Positions 1 to 5,876 of a DNA stretch of 5,876 bases are shown here, one piece after another. The notes under the pieces are model-generated. The model did no database searches. It was not told where the DNA came from and saw nothing but the letters and a program-made list of their open reading frames with translations. Origin of the DNA: Gammaproteobacteria bacterium. Its GTDB lineage: Bacteria > Pseudomonadota > Gammaproteobacteria > Poriferisulfidales > Poriferisulfidaceae. Position numbers and translations under genes: made by a program. The stretch lies in assembly GCA_007571105.1 (NCBI GenBank), contig RKRZ01000068.1:1-5876 (forward strand), read 5' to 3'. How positions within the stretch are numbered: the stretch's first letter is position 1; the number at the start of each line of letters is the position of its first letter.

Positions 1-1
1 G

Positions 2-805
2 CGCGGCACTGTCATCGACCTCGGCCAGGCCTCCAGTCCGGCGTTGGAAAGCTTTCGGCAGGAAGGCTCGGTCTCTCATCTGGGAGTCGGTTTCGGCCGT
101 ACCTTCCTGAATGGAATGTTGGGTGTGGGGATCGTGGGGGGGCGTTACGCCGGTTCCGTCACCCGTCGTTTTACGCGGGACTTCCGAGGAGGTGATTCCA
201 CATCGGTCGTGACCGCATATGAGCATGTCGGATACTGGACCTATTCCGGGTGGACGGCCACTGTGGGGACAGCCCTTGATTTGGGAGGCATGCTCCGGGT
301 GGCGGTCAGCGCAAGAGCCTCTCAAGATCTGCGAGCCTCCTCGGATGACTCCACCAGCCTTGATATCCTCCACGATGTACCGTTGGAGTATCGGGCGGGG
401 GTGTCGATCATTCTCTCGGAAGGACTTCGCTTGACGTCGAGTCTGGTCTCGGCGGATTGGAGCGTCGCCGGAGGCGGACTCCCCGACGATGTCCTGGCGA
501 GGGGCGTCACCGGGTACGGTGCCGGGATCGAACTCTCGGCGCTGAGGCTCTTCGGACGTGAGACGCCCCTCCGGATGGGCTATCGGCGAGCACCGCTTCC
601 CTTCTTTTTTGCCGGAGGCGCGGGCAACGCCGCTGCCGGCGTCGAACGTATCTTTGCCGGGGGTTTGGGTCTGGTACTGGCCGGTAGTGAGGAGGTTACT
701 CTGGCTTCAGCCGATCTGGCAGTTGAAAGAGGAAGGAGGTCCGACTCCATATTGACAGAGAACTTCTGGAGGATGACGATCTCTTTCTCGGTATCCGGGT
801 TCTAG
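2..805 (+). CDS. Outer-membrane β-barrel-like protein, 3' part
   Basis: The frame is open to the left edge, so the true start lies outside the window; an internal TTG at 44 is not a convincing start. The visible 267 residues are rich in Gly, Ser, Arg and aromatic residues. They alternate polar and hydrophobic positions in short strands separated by Gly/Asp-rich turns, as in transmembrane β-barrels. Strand-like stretches include RIFAGGLGLVLA and the C-terminal NFWRMTISFSVSGF. The protein ends in Phe, as BAM-assembled barrels usually do, although the alternation in the last strand runs one position out of register with that Phe. No cysteine and no hydrophobic helix is visible. The family is not identified; an OmpP1/FadL- or PorV-like barrel is possible but unproven, and ligand and function are unknown. 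Arg codon use (7 of 24 AGA/AGG) is unlike the genes downstream. The gene ends 17 bases before miaB with no terminator between. Confidence 0.72.
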   Translation, partial: RGTVIDLGQASSPALESFRQEGSVSHLGVGFGRTFLNGMLGVGIVGGRYAGSVTRRFTRDFRGGDSTSVVTAYEHVGYWTYSGWTATVGTALDLGGMLRVAVSARASQDLRASSDDSTSLDILHDVPLEYRAGVSIILSEGLRLTSSLVSADWSVAGGGLPDDVLARGVTGYGAGIELSALRLFGRETPLRMGYRRAPLPFFFAGGAGNAAAGVERIFAGGLGLVLAGSEEVTLASADLAVERGRRSDSILTENFWRMTISFSVSGF

Positions 806-810
806 CAAGC

Positions 811-814
811 GGAG
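811..814 (+). promoter_or_regulatory. Ribosome binding site of miaB
   Basis: GGAG lies 8 bases before the ATG at 823, inside the 17-base gap after the barrel gene. It supports that ATG as the miaB start. Together with the short gap it suggests that miaB can be translated from a transcript entering from the barrel gene. Confidence 0.7.
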
Positions 815-822
815 TTAGCTAA

Positions 823-2154
823 ATGCCTCGAGCCTATGTGGAGACCTACGGGTGTCAGATGAATGAATACGATTCCGCACGTATGCGGGACGTATTGCAC
901 GAACATCTGGGAATGGTTCCGACTACGGAAGAGTCGGAAGCAGACCTGTTTTTGCTGAACACCTGTTCGGTTCGAGAAAAGGCGCAGGAAAAAGTATTTA
1001 GTCGCCTCGGCCGCCTGGCGCATTACAAGCGACTCAGCCCGGAAGTGCTGATTGGGGTGGGCGGCTGTGTCGCGAGCCAAGAAGGCGAAACCTTGCGCCA
1101 GCGTGCGCCTCAGGTTGATGTCGTGTTCGGCCCACAGACCCTGCACCGTCTCCCGGAATTGATCGAACAGGCGCGCGCCGGCCGCACGGCAGTTGACATA
1201 AGTTTTCCTGAGATTGAGAAGTTTGACAATCTTCCTGAACCCTCTGTCGACGGTGCGCAGGCGTTTGTGTCCATCATGGAAGGCTGCAGCAAGTTTTGTT
1301 CGTTTTGTGTGGTGCCGTACACGCGGGGTAAAGAAGTCAGCCGTCCCTTCGACGACATCATTCGGGAAATCGCGTCTCTGGCGGATCGCGGGGTTCGAGA
1401 AATAACCTTGCTCGGGCAGAATGTGAATGCGTGGGCCGCGCCGATGCACGATGGCTCGCCGGCTGATTTTGCGTTGCTGCTTCGTTTCGTTGCCGCCATC
1501 GATGGCATTGAACGGGTGCGCTACACCACTTCGCATCCGCGGGAATTCACAGATTCATTGATTCAGGCGCATGCGGAAGTGGAGGAACTCGCGAGCCATG
1601 TCCATTTACCGGTGCAAAGTGGTTCCGATCGAGTGTTGGCCGCCATGAAGCGAGGGTATACGGCCATTGAATACAAGTCGATCATCCGCAAGTTGCGTGC
1701 AGCTCGACCCGATATTGCGGTGTCTTCGGATTTCATTGTGGGCTTTCCGGGAGAGACAGAAGACGATTTTGAGCAGACCTGTCGATTGGCAAAAGAAGTA
1801 CAACTGGACCAGAGTTTCAGCTTTGTCTACAGCCCACGGCCAGGGACGCCGGCGGCTGAGTTGCAGGATGGCGTCAGTCTGGCCGATAAGAAAGCGCGGC
1901 TGGCTCGCCTGCAAGAGCAATTGGAAGCGCAGGCACAGGGGATTGCGCAAAGCCGTGTGGGAACGGTGCAGCGGGTTCTGGTTGAGGGCCCGTCTCGCCG
2001 CAATTCAGAGGAATTGGCCGGGCGAGCCCCTGATAATCGCGTCATCAATTTCGTAGGTTCAGCAGAAATGATTGGAAGTTTTCAGAGCATTCAGGTTACG
2101 GAAGCACGTGCGCACTCCCTGCGCGGTGAATGGGTGGACCCCGGATTATCTTGA
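823..2154 (+). CDS. miaB: tRNA-2-methylthio-N6-dimethylallyladenosine synthase MiaB
   Basis: This radical-SAM methylthiotransferase converts i6A37 to ms2i6A37 in tRNAs that read codons beginning with U, in the cytosol. The 443-residue protein has the full family layout. The N-terminal UPF0004/MTTase domain (about 3–105) carries C11 (YGCQMN), C48 (NTCSVR) and C82 (GGCVAS) for the auxiliary 4Fe-4S cluster. The radical-SAM domain (about 141–370) carries C155, C159 and C162 in the CxxxCxxC motif for the SAM-binding cluster. A C-terminal TRAM domain (about 379–437) binds tRNA. Family phrases such as LLGQNVNAW, HLPVQSGSD and SDFIVGFPGE are intact, and length is close to the E. coli enzyme (474). 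The wording is that of proteobacterial MiaB rather than MtaB or RimO. The start is the ATG 8 bases after a GGAG; C11 falls where E. coli has C12, so little N-terminus is missing. It contains no AGA/AGG codon. Its stop overlaps the start of phoH. Confidence 0.97.
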   Translation: MPRAYVETYGCQMNEYDSARMRDVLHEHLGMVPTTEESEADLFLLNTCSVREKAQEKVFSRLGRLAHYKRLSPEVLIGVGGCVASQEGETLRQRAPQVDVVFGPQTLHRLPELIEQARAGRTAVDISFPEIEKFDNLPEPSVDGAQAFVSIMEGCSKFCSFCVVPYTRGKEVSRPFDDIIREIASLADRGVREITLLGQNVNAWAAPMHDGSPADFALLLRFVAAIDGIERVRYTTSHPREFTDSLIQAHAEVEELASHVHLPVQSGSDRVLAAMKRGYTAIEYKSIIRKLRAARPDIAVSSDFIVGFPGETEDDFEQTCRLAKEVQLDQSFSFVYSPRPGTPAAELQDGVSLADKKARLARLQEQLEAQAQGIAQSRVGTVQRVLVEGPSRRNSEELAGRAPDNRVINFVGSAEMIGSFQSIQVTEARAHSLRGEWVDPGLS

Positions 2155-3104
2155 GCGCGCAAGTTCAAACATTAAAGCTGTTGCTACAGCCGGCAGACAA
2201 TGTGCGGCTGGCCAGTCTCTGTGGTCCGATGAGCGAGCACCTGGATCAGGTGGAAGCCTGCTTCAACATCGAAATTCGCAATCAGGGTCATGAGTTTCAA
2301 TTGACCGGCGACTTCGCCTCCGTGTCGAACGCGGCTGATGTGTTGCAAAATTTGTATCGCTCGACAGAGAGCGGAGAATTATCGGCAGACCGCGTCAATC
2401 GCGTACTTATGACTTCAGGTGAAGGTAACGGAGAGACGGAATCCGAATTGCCGGAGCAATTGGTGCTGCGCCATGCGCGGTTGCGCGCATACGGAGAGAA
2501 TCAACGCCGCTATCTGGCGGCCTTGCGGGATTACGACCTGGTGTTTGGCGTCGGCCATGCGGGAACCGGCAAGACCTATATTGCGATCGCGCAGGCTGTG
2601 CATGCTCTGGAACAGGGCCTGATTCAACGCATCGTATTGGTGCGTCCGGTTGTTGAGGCGGGAGAGCGCTTGGGCTTTTTGCCTGGCGACCTGATGCAAA
2701 AGATTGATCCTTATTTGCGACCGATGTACGATGCGCTGGACGTGCTGATGGGGCATGAACGCGTGGCCAAACTGATGGATGCCAACACAATCGAGATCTG
2801 TCCGCTTGCCTACATGCGCGGGCGAACGCTGAATGATGCGTTTGTTGTTCTGGATGAAGCGCAGAATGCCTCACGCCGCCAGATGCAAATGTTTCTGACG
2901 CGGCTGGGATTCGGCTCGCGGACGGTAGTTACAGGGGATCTCAGCCAGAATGATTTGCCCGCGGGCGATCGATCGGGATTAGACGAAGCGCTGGAAGTAT
3001 TGGAAGGCACCCCCGGTGTTGCCTTTGTGCGCTTTGGACTGCGTGATGTGGTGCGCCATCCCTTGGTTCGCCACGTTATCGAGGCTTATGAGCGTCGCAC
3101 TTGA
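2151..3104 (+). CDS. ybeZ: PhoH family P-loop ATPase (YbeZ-like)
   Basis: This cytosolic ATPase of the PhoH family is the usual partner of YbeY, with a proposed RNA-related role in ribosome maturation; its exact reaction is not settled. Counted from TTG 2151 the protein has 317 residues. The N-terminal part (about 1–90) has the YbeZ phrases PADN and SLCGP and a small KH-like fold region (LTGDFASVSNAADVL). The ATPase domain (about 105–312) has Walker A GHAGTGKT (135–142) and Walker B VVLDEAQN (232–239). It also has the family blocks GERLGFLPGD, PYLRPMYDAL, YMRGRTLNDAF and QMFLTRLG. His136 replaces the Pro usual in the family P-loop (GPAGTGKT). The start is uncertain. TTG 2151 overlaps the miaB stop as TTGA and gives an N-terminus matching E. 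coli YbeZ in length. ATG 2130 would add seven residues and a 25-base overlap, but has no spaced Shine-Dalgarno sequence. Confidence 0.93.
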   Translation: MSAQVQTLKLLLQPADNVRLASLCGPMSEHLDQVEACFNIEIRNQGHEFQLTGDFASVSNAADVLQNLYRSTESGELSADRVNRVLMTSGEGNGETESELPEQLVLRHARLRAYGENQRRYLAALRDYDLVFGVGHAGTGKTYIAIAQAVHALEQGLIQRIVLVRPVVEAGERLGFLPGDLMQKIDPYLRPMYDALDVLMGHERVAKLMDANTIEICPLAYMRGRTLNDAFVVLDEAQNASRRQMQMFLTRLGFGSRTVVTGDLSQNDLPAGDRSGLDEALEVLEGTPGVAFVRFGLRDVVRHPLVRHVIEAYERRT

Positions 3105-3556
3105 TGATGGCGATCCAACCAGAAGTTCAGTGCGCATCGGAACTTGCAGACGTTCCGGACCCTACGCAGTTTCAGGCATGGGCCAGAGCGGTTCCGCACC
3201 AGCGGGAGGCGCGGGTCTGCATTCGGGTGGTGGATGCGGATGAAATGCAGCAACTCAACCATCGCTTCCGCAACAAAAACACAGCCACCAACGTCCTCGC
3301 ATTTGAGCCGCCGCCCGAAGGGGTTGCGGAAGGGGAATTGGGCGACCTGGTGATTTGTGCGCCGGAAGTATTGCGCGAGGCGTCCGAATATGACCGTGAA
3401 CTGGAGGCGCGCTTTGCGCACTTGACCATTCACGGCTTGCTGCATCTGCTGGGCTACACTCATGATGTGCCCAAAGAAGCCGATCGTATGGAGGCGATGG
3501 AGTGTCAACTGATGCAGCAATTGGGGTACTCGGACCCGTATGGAGACGATTCGTGA
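3104..3556 (+). CDS. ybeY: Endoribonuclease YbeY, 16S rRNA maturation
   Basis: YbeY is a small zinc-dependent single-strand endoribonuclease needed for 16S rRNA 3'-end maturation and 70S quality control. The 150-residue protein shows the family's H3xH5xH metal site in HGLLHLLGYTH (His110, His114, His120). It also has the conserved LNHRFRNKNTATNVLAF block with its Arg (about R56) and the LGDLVIC strand before the active site. Length matches the E. coli protein (155). The start lies in a run TTG-ATG-ATG at 3101–3109. ATG 3104 shares its first base with the phoH stop TGA and is the choice here. TTG 3101 (a TTGA overlap) or ATG 3107 would change the protein by only one residue. The nearest purine-rich signal is weak, so translation probably relies on ribosomes finishing phoH. 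Its end overlaps corC by four bases. Confidence 0.96.
   Translation: MMAIQPEVQCASELADVPDPTQFQAWARAVPHQREARVCIRVVDADEMQQLNHRFRNKNTATNVLAFEPPPEGVAEGELGDLVICAPEVLREASEYDRELEARFAHLTIHGLLHLLGYTHDVPKEADRMEAMECQLMQQLGYSDPYGDDS
3542..3545 (+). promoter_or_regulatory. Ribosome binding site of corC, inside ybeY
   Basis: GGAG lies 7 bases before GTG 3553, within the last codons of ybeY. It decides the corC start in favour of GTG 3553 over an upstream in-frame GTG at 3502, which lacks such spacing support and would give a 51-base overlap. Confidence 0.65.
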
Positions 3557-4416
3557 AAGGCTTGGTTCGATTATGGGGTGAGGCGCTTGGGATGCTGCGG
3601 CAGTGGCTGTGGCGCCGTCCATGGCTGCTTCCCCGAAAGATTGAAGAGGTTCGGGTTCTGTTGCGCGGTTTGCGCAAGACAGGAGCTGTGGATGCTGAAT
3701 TGCATGAGGTGTTGGACCGGGTGTTCAACATTTCCCGCCTGCGCGCATCCGACATCATGATTCCGCGCTCAGAGATGCAAGTCTTTGAATCGAATGCGAC
3801 TCGTGAGGAAGTCATCGAGACCATTACGCAGTGCGGCCATTCCCGCTATCCGGTGATTGCCGAAGGAGACCGCGGCGTGGTCATTGGCGTGCTGTTGGCC
3901 AAAGATGTTTTGACGCGGCGCGGTGAGATGGATCGAGAGTTTTCCGTCAAGGACTTGATGCTCCCAGCACATAAATGTCCCGAGAGTCGGCACCTCAATT
4001 TGCTGCTTTCGGATTTTCAGAAAAACCACATCCACATGGGCATCGTGGTGAACGAATACGGCGAGGCAGCTGGTCTGGTGACGATTGAGGACGTCCTCGA
4101 AGAGATTGTCGGGGAGATTAGAGACGAGCATGACCCGGAAGAAGCTGCGGAATCCATCCGGGCAATTGGAGACGGCCACCATGTCATCGAAGCAAGCACG
4201 ACCGTCTCCGACTTCAATGGGCACTTTCAGGCTGCGCTGGACTCCGAGCATCACTCCACGATTGGCGGATTGATTTTCGAGCAATTGGGCTATTTGCCGC
4301 AAGAGGAAGAAGTGGTCTCTATCGGAGACTTTCAGTTCAAGGTTGTGGAAGTGAGCCATCGCCGAATCCGCCAGTTGGAAGTGTTCCAGGGACGGCAGAC
4401 GCATAGCGCGACGTGA
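3553..4416 (+). CDS. corC: CBS-domain protein CorC/YbeX (HlyC/CorC family)
   Basis: This is a cytosolic CBS-pair protein of the HlyC/CorC family. E. coli YbeX/CorC was described as a cobalt/magnesium efflux factor and is also tied to ribosome metabolism; the biochemical activity remains unclear. From GTG 3553 the protein has 287 residues, against 292 in E. coli. The first CBS domain is about 66–121, starting at the signature DIMIPRSEM. The second is about 131–188 and contains the signature VNEYGEAAGLVTIEDVLEEI, in which Asn and Glu-Ala replace the more usual Asp and Gly-Gly. The C-terminal CorC_HlyC domain (about 207–278) includes STIGGLIFEQLGYLP. There is no DUF21 transmembrane domain, so it belongs to the short, soluble type. 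The first 25 residues form a Trp-rich amphipathic stretch (W8, W18, W20, W24) that could touch the membrane. The GTG overlaps the ybeY stop as GTGA. Confidence 0.95.
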   Translation: MKGLVRLWGEALGMLRQWLWRRPWLLPRKIEEVRVLLRGLRKTGAVDAELHEVLDRVFNISRLRASDIMIPRSEMQVFESNATREEVIETITQCGHSRYPVIAEGDRGVVIGVLLAKDVLTRRGEMDREFSVKDLMLPAHKCPESRHLNLLLSDFQKNHIHMGIVVNEYGEAAGLVTIEDVLEEIVGEIRDEHDPEEAAESIRAIGDGHHVIEASTTVSDFNGHFQAALDSEHHSTIGGLIFEQLGYLPQEEEVVSIGDFQFKVVEVSHRRIRQLEVFQGRQTHSAT

Positions 4417-5876
4417 AATTCCCACGCTCATCGTCAGTTTGGCGATGTCTTGAAACATTCCCGGGAGCAACGGGGCTTGCTTTTTTGGCTGGTGTTGCTG
4501 CATCCTTCGGGTTTGCGCCCTATGCCTTTCGCCCTGCATTGTGGCTGGGCCTGATTCTGCTGTTTTGTCTGGTTTATTCAGCGAGTCCTGCGCGTGCGGC
4601 GTTGCGGGGCGCTGCATTCGGGTTTGGCTACTTTGGTCTGGGCGTCTACTGGATATACCACAGCGTCTACGTCTATGCGCATGCGCCGTTGGGACTGGCC
4701 ATTGTGCTGGCTTCCATCCTGGTGCTGTACCTTTCCCTTTATCCGGCGTTGGCTGCCGGTTTGGCTGCGCGCGGATGGTTTTCGGGAAGCCAGCGGATGT
4801 GGGTGTTGGCATTGCTTTTGGCGTTGGGTGATTGGATTCGGGGCTGGTTGCTGAGCGGGTTCCCCTGGGTGCTGTTCGGACAGGGGAGCCTGGATTCGCC
4901 ATGGGCCGGCTATTTGCCGGTACTGGGCGTCTACGGGACAGGTTTGCTCTTGCTGCTTTCTATGGCGGCAGTGGCAAATTTCTTTATGCAGCCGGGACAA
5001 TGGAGGGGCGCATTGAGCGTCGTGTTGGTCATTGTGCTGGCAGGCGCGTTCGGAAGGGTGCATGAATGGAGTTTGCCAGAAGGGCACGCTGTGTCATTTG
5101 CAGCAGTCCAGGCAAATTTGGATCCGAGTGAGCGCTGGAAACCTGGCGGAATCCAGGGTATTCGGAACCGCTATCAGGCGTTAACGCAAACAGCATCAGA
5201 CAGTCCCTTGGTTATTTGGCCGGAAGCGGCGATTCCAACGTTGTACCGAAGTTCCCGAGGTTTCTACGAAGAGGTTGTTACTCAGCTATCAGATACGGAC
5301 ACGACTTTGGTGGCCGGGGTGTTTTATATGAGCGCGGAGGAAGTGGGCCCGCATACCGGCGTGATGAATCTGCAGACCGGAGCGGTTGTGGGCAAGCGCC
5401 ATTTGGTTCCGTTTGGAGAATACACGCCATTGGAAAAATGGCTGAAGCCCGTATATCAGCGCATGCAAATCAAAATGCGCGATCTGACCCCAGTCCGAGA
5501 AATTCCGGTTTTGGAGATGCGCGGGATCCCGGTAGGAGTGACAATCTGCTACGAGTCGATTTATCCGCAACTGACTCGGGACACCGCTCCCCAAGCTGCC
5601 TATCTGCTCAACCTCAGCAATGATGGATGGTTTGGAGATACGCGGGGGCCTTGGCAACATCTGGAAGCTGCGCGCTTGCGTGCTGCGGAAAGCGCCCTGG
5701 ACATGATCCGGGTGGCCAACACGGGAGTGACGGCCCTGATGGACGCAAGAGGACGAGTAGTTGCCGCCACGCCGCCGTTTGAGGTGGCTGTCCTGAAGGC
5801 GCTGGGGCAGCTCCGGCAAGGCGTAACGCCATACGTGCGTTTGGGCGGTGGGCGGTTTTGGCTTCTTTGGGGTCTT
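4413..5876 (+). CDS. lnt: Apolipoprotein N-acyltransferase Lnt, 3' end cut off
   Basis: Lnt is an inner-membrane enzyme that transfers an acyl chain from phospholipid to the N-terminal diacylglyceryl-Cys of apolipoproteins, the last step of lipoprotein maturation. The frame starts at GTG 4413, overlaps the corC stop as GTGA, and stays open for 488 codons to the right edge. By comparison with E. coli Lnt (512 residues) only about 20 residues with the last membrane helix are missing. Membrane segments lie near 20–38, 42–57, 67–86, 92–115, 129–145, 166–190 and 198–215. A periplasmic nitrilase domain follows at about 226–460. The catalytic triad is complete: E271 (WPEAAIP), K328 (GKRHLVPFGEY) and C379 (ICYES). 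E336 and E381 match further essential Glu residues, and NLSNDGWFGDTRGPWQHLE is present. No Shine-Dalgarno sequence precedes the GTG, so initiation probably depends on coupling to corC. Confidence 0.96.
   Translation, partial: MKFPRSSSVWRCLETFPGATGLAFLAGVAASFGFAPYAFRPALWLGLILLFCLVYSASPARAALRGAAFGFGYFGLGVYWIYHSVYVYAHAPLGLAIVLASILVLYLSLYPALAAGLAARGWFSGSQRMWVLALLLALGDWIRGWLLSGFPWVLFGQGSLDSPWAGYLPVLGVYGTGLLLLLSMAAVANFFMQPGQWRGALSVVLVIVLAGAFGRVHEWSLPEGHAVSFAAVQANLDPSERWKPGGIQGIRNRYQALTQTASDSPLVIWPEAAIPTLYRSSRGFYEEVVTQLSDTDTTLVAGVFYMSAEEVGPHTGVMNLQTGAVVGKRHLVPFGEYTPLEKWLKPVYQRMQIKMRDLTPVREIPVLEMRGIPVGVTICYESIYPQLTRDTAPQAAYLLNLSNDGWFGDTRGPWQHLEAARLRAAESALDMIRVANTGVTALMDARGRVVAATPPFEVAVLKALGQLRQGVTPYVRLGGGRFWLLWGL

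Noticed and set aside
734..772. Shine-Dalgarno-like AGGAGGT (734–740) and GGAGG (768–772) near the end of the barrel gene
   Set aside because: They are Arg/Gly codons of the barrel frame. The first leads only to an in-frame TTG of the same gene, and the second to a frame that stops after ten codons.
752..780. TTGACA (752–757) as the -35 of a miaB promoter
   Set aside because: The hexamer is perfect, but the best -10 at 16–18 base spacing (gacgat, 775–780) matches only 3 of 6 positions. It lies inside barrel coding sequence. It is too weak to list.
802..1536. Antisense open frame (244 codons) opposite the first half of miaB
   Set aside because: miaB is certain on the + strand over this span, and the antisense product shows no family motif.
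2407..2874. Overlapping antisense frames opposite the phoH ATPase domain
   Set aside because: They mirror the conserved P-loop region of a clear gene and have no recognisable product.
3502..3552. Upstream GTG start for corC at 3502
   Set aside because: It would add 17 residues, overlap ybeY by 55 bases and lacks a well-placed ribosome binding site. GTG 3553 has GGAG at 7 bases and gives the usual family length.
3769..4902. Long antisense open frame (377 codons) opposite corC and the start of lnt
   Set aside because: It lies opposite two genes with complete family motifs. Its protein is a Gln/Pro/Arg/His-rich mixture with no recognisable domain. Length alone is explained by the codon bias of the sense genes.
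4541..5623. Several + strand frames of 77–135 codons within lnt (4541–4831, 4594–4854, 4832–5065, 5216–5623)
   Set aside because: They are out-of-frame shadows of the continuous lnt frame that starts at 4413 and carries the complete catalytic triad.
1..5876. Search for a mobile element, CRISPR array, tRNA/rRNA, toxin–antitoxin or defence system
   Set aside because: The genes cover almost the whole window with no gap above 17 bases, and no terminal repeats, repeat–spacer pattern or RNA fold was seen. Apart from the unidentified barrel gene, all are known housekeeping families.

Overview
The window reads as part of a bacterial chromosome carrying the conserved miaB–phoH(ybeZ)–ybeY–corC(ybeX)–lnt gene cluster, all on the + strand and tightly packed. 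This order matches the E. coli arrangement. The MiaB, PhoH, YbeY, CorC and Lnt proteins carry motif wording typical of Proteobacteria, probably Gammaproteobacteria (for example GCQMNEYDS and FGPQTLHRLPE in MiaB, and PADN/SLCGP in the PhoH N-terminus). No genus can be named from this sequence.

Layout. Positions 2–805 hold the 3' end of a gene for an outer-membrane β-barrel-like protein, cut by the left edge. After a 17-base gap comes miaB (823–2154), a tRNA methylthiotransferase. Then follow a PhoH-family ATPase (about 2151–3104), the rRNA-processing endoribonuclease ybeY (3104–3556), the CBS-domain protein corC/ybeX (3553–4416), and lnt (from 4413, cut by the right edge), the apolipoprotein N-acyltransferase. 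No gap longer than 17 bases exists, and no RNA gene, CRISPR array, insertion sequence or convincing terminator was seen.

How the genes work together. MiaB modifies A37 of tRNAs. PhoH/YbeZ and YbeY act in ribosome and 16S rRNA maturation and quality control. CorC/YbeX is a cytosolic CBS protein linked to ion homeostasis and ribosome metabolism. Lnt completes lipoprotein maturation in the inner membrane. From miaB to lnt every gene overlaps the next, with an NTGA-type stop/start overlap available at each junction. This predicts one polycistronic mRNA with strong translational coupling.

The most interesting point is the left edge. The barrel gene uses the Arg codons AGA/AGG in 7 of 24 cases, against about 5 of 132 in the five downstream genes (0 in miaB and phoH). 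Its style recalls outer-membrane proteins of another phylum. The boundary falls between the end of the barrel gene and the universally conserved first codons of miaB. This could be a horizontally exchanged segment, an assembly chimera, or just an atypical gene. I see no new defence or metabolic system here; the rest is a standard housekeeping cluster.
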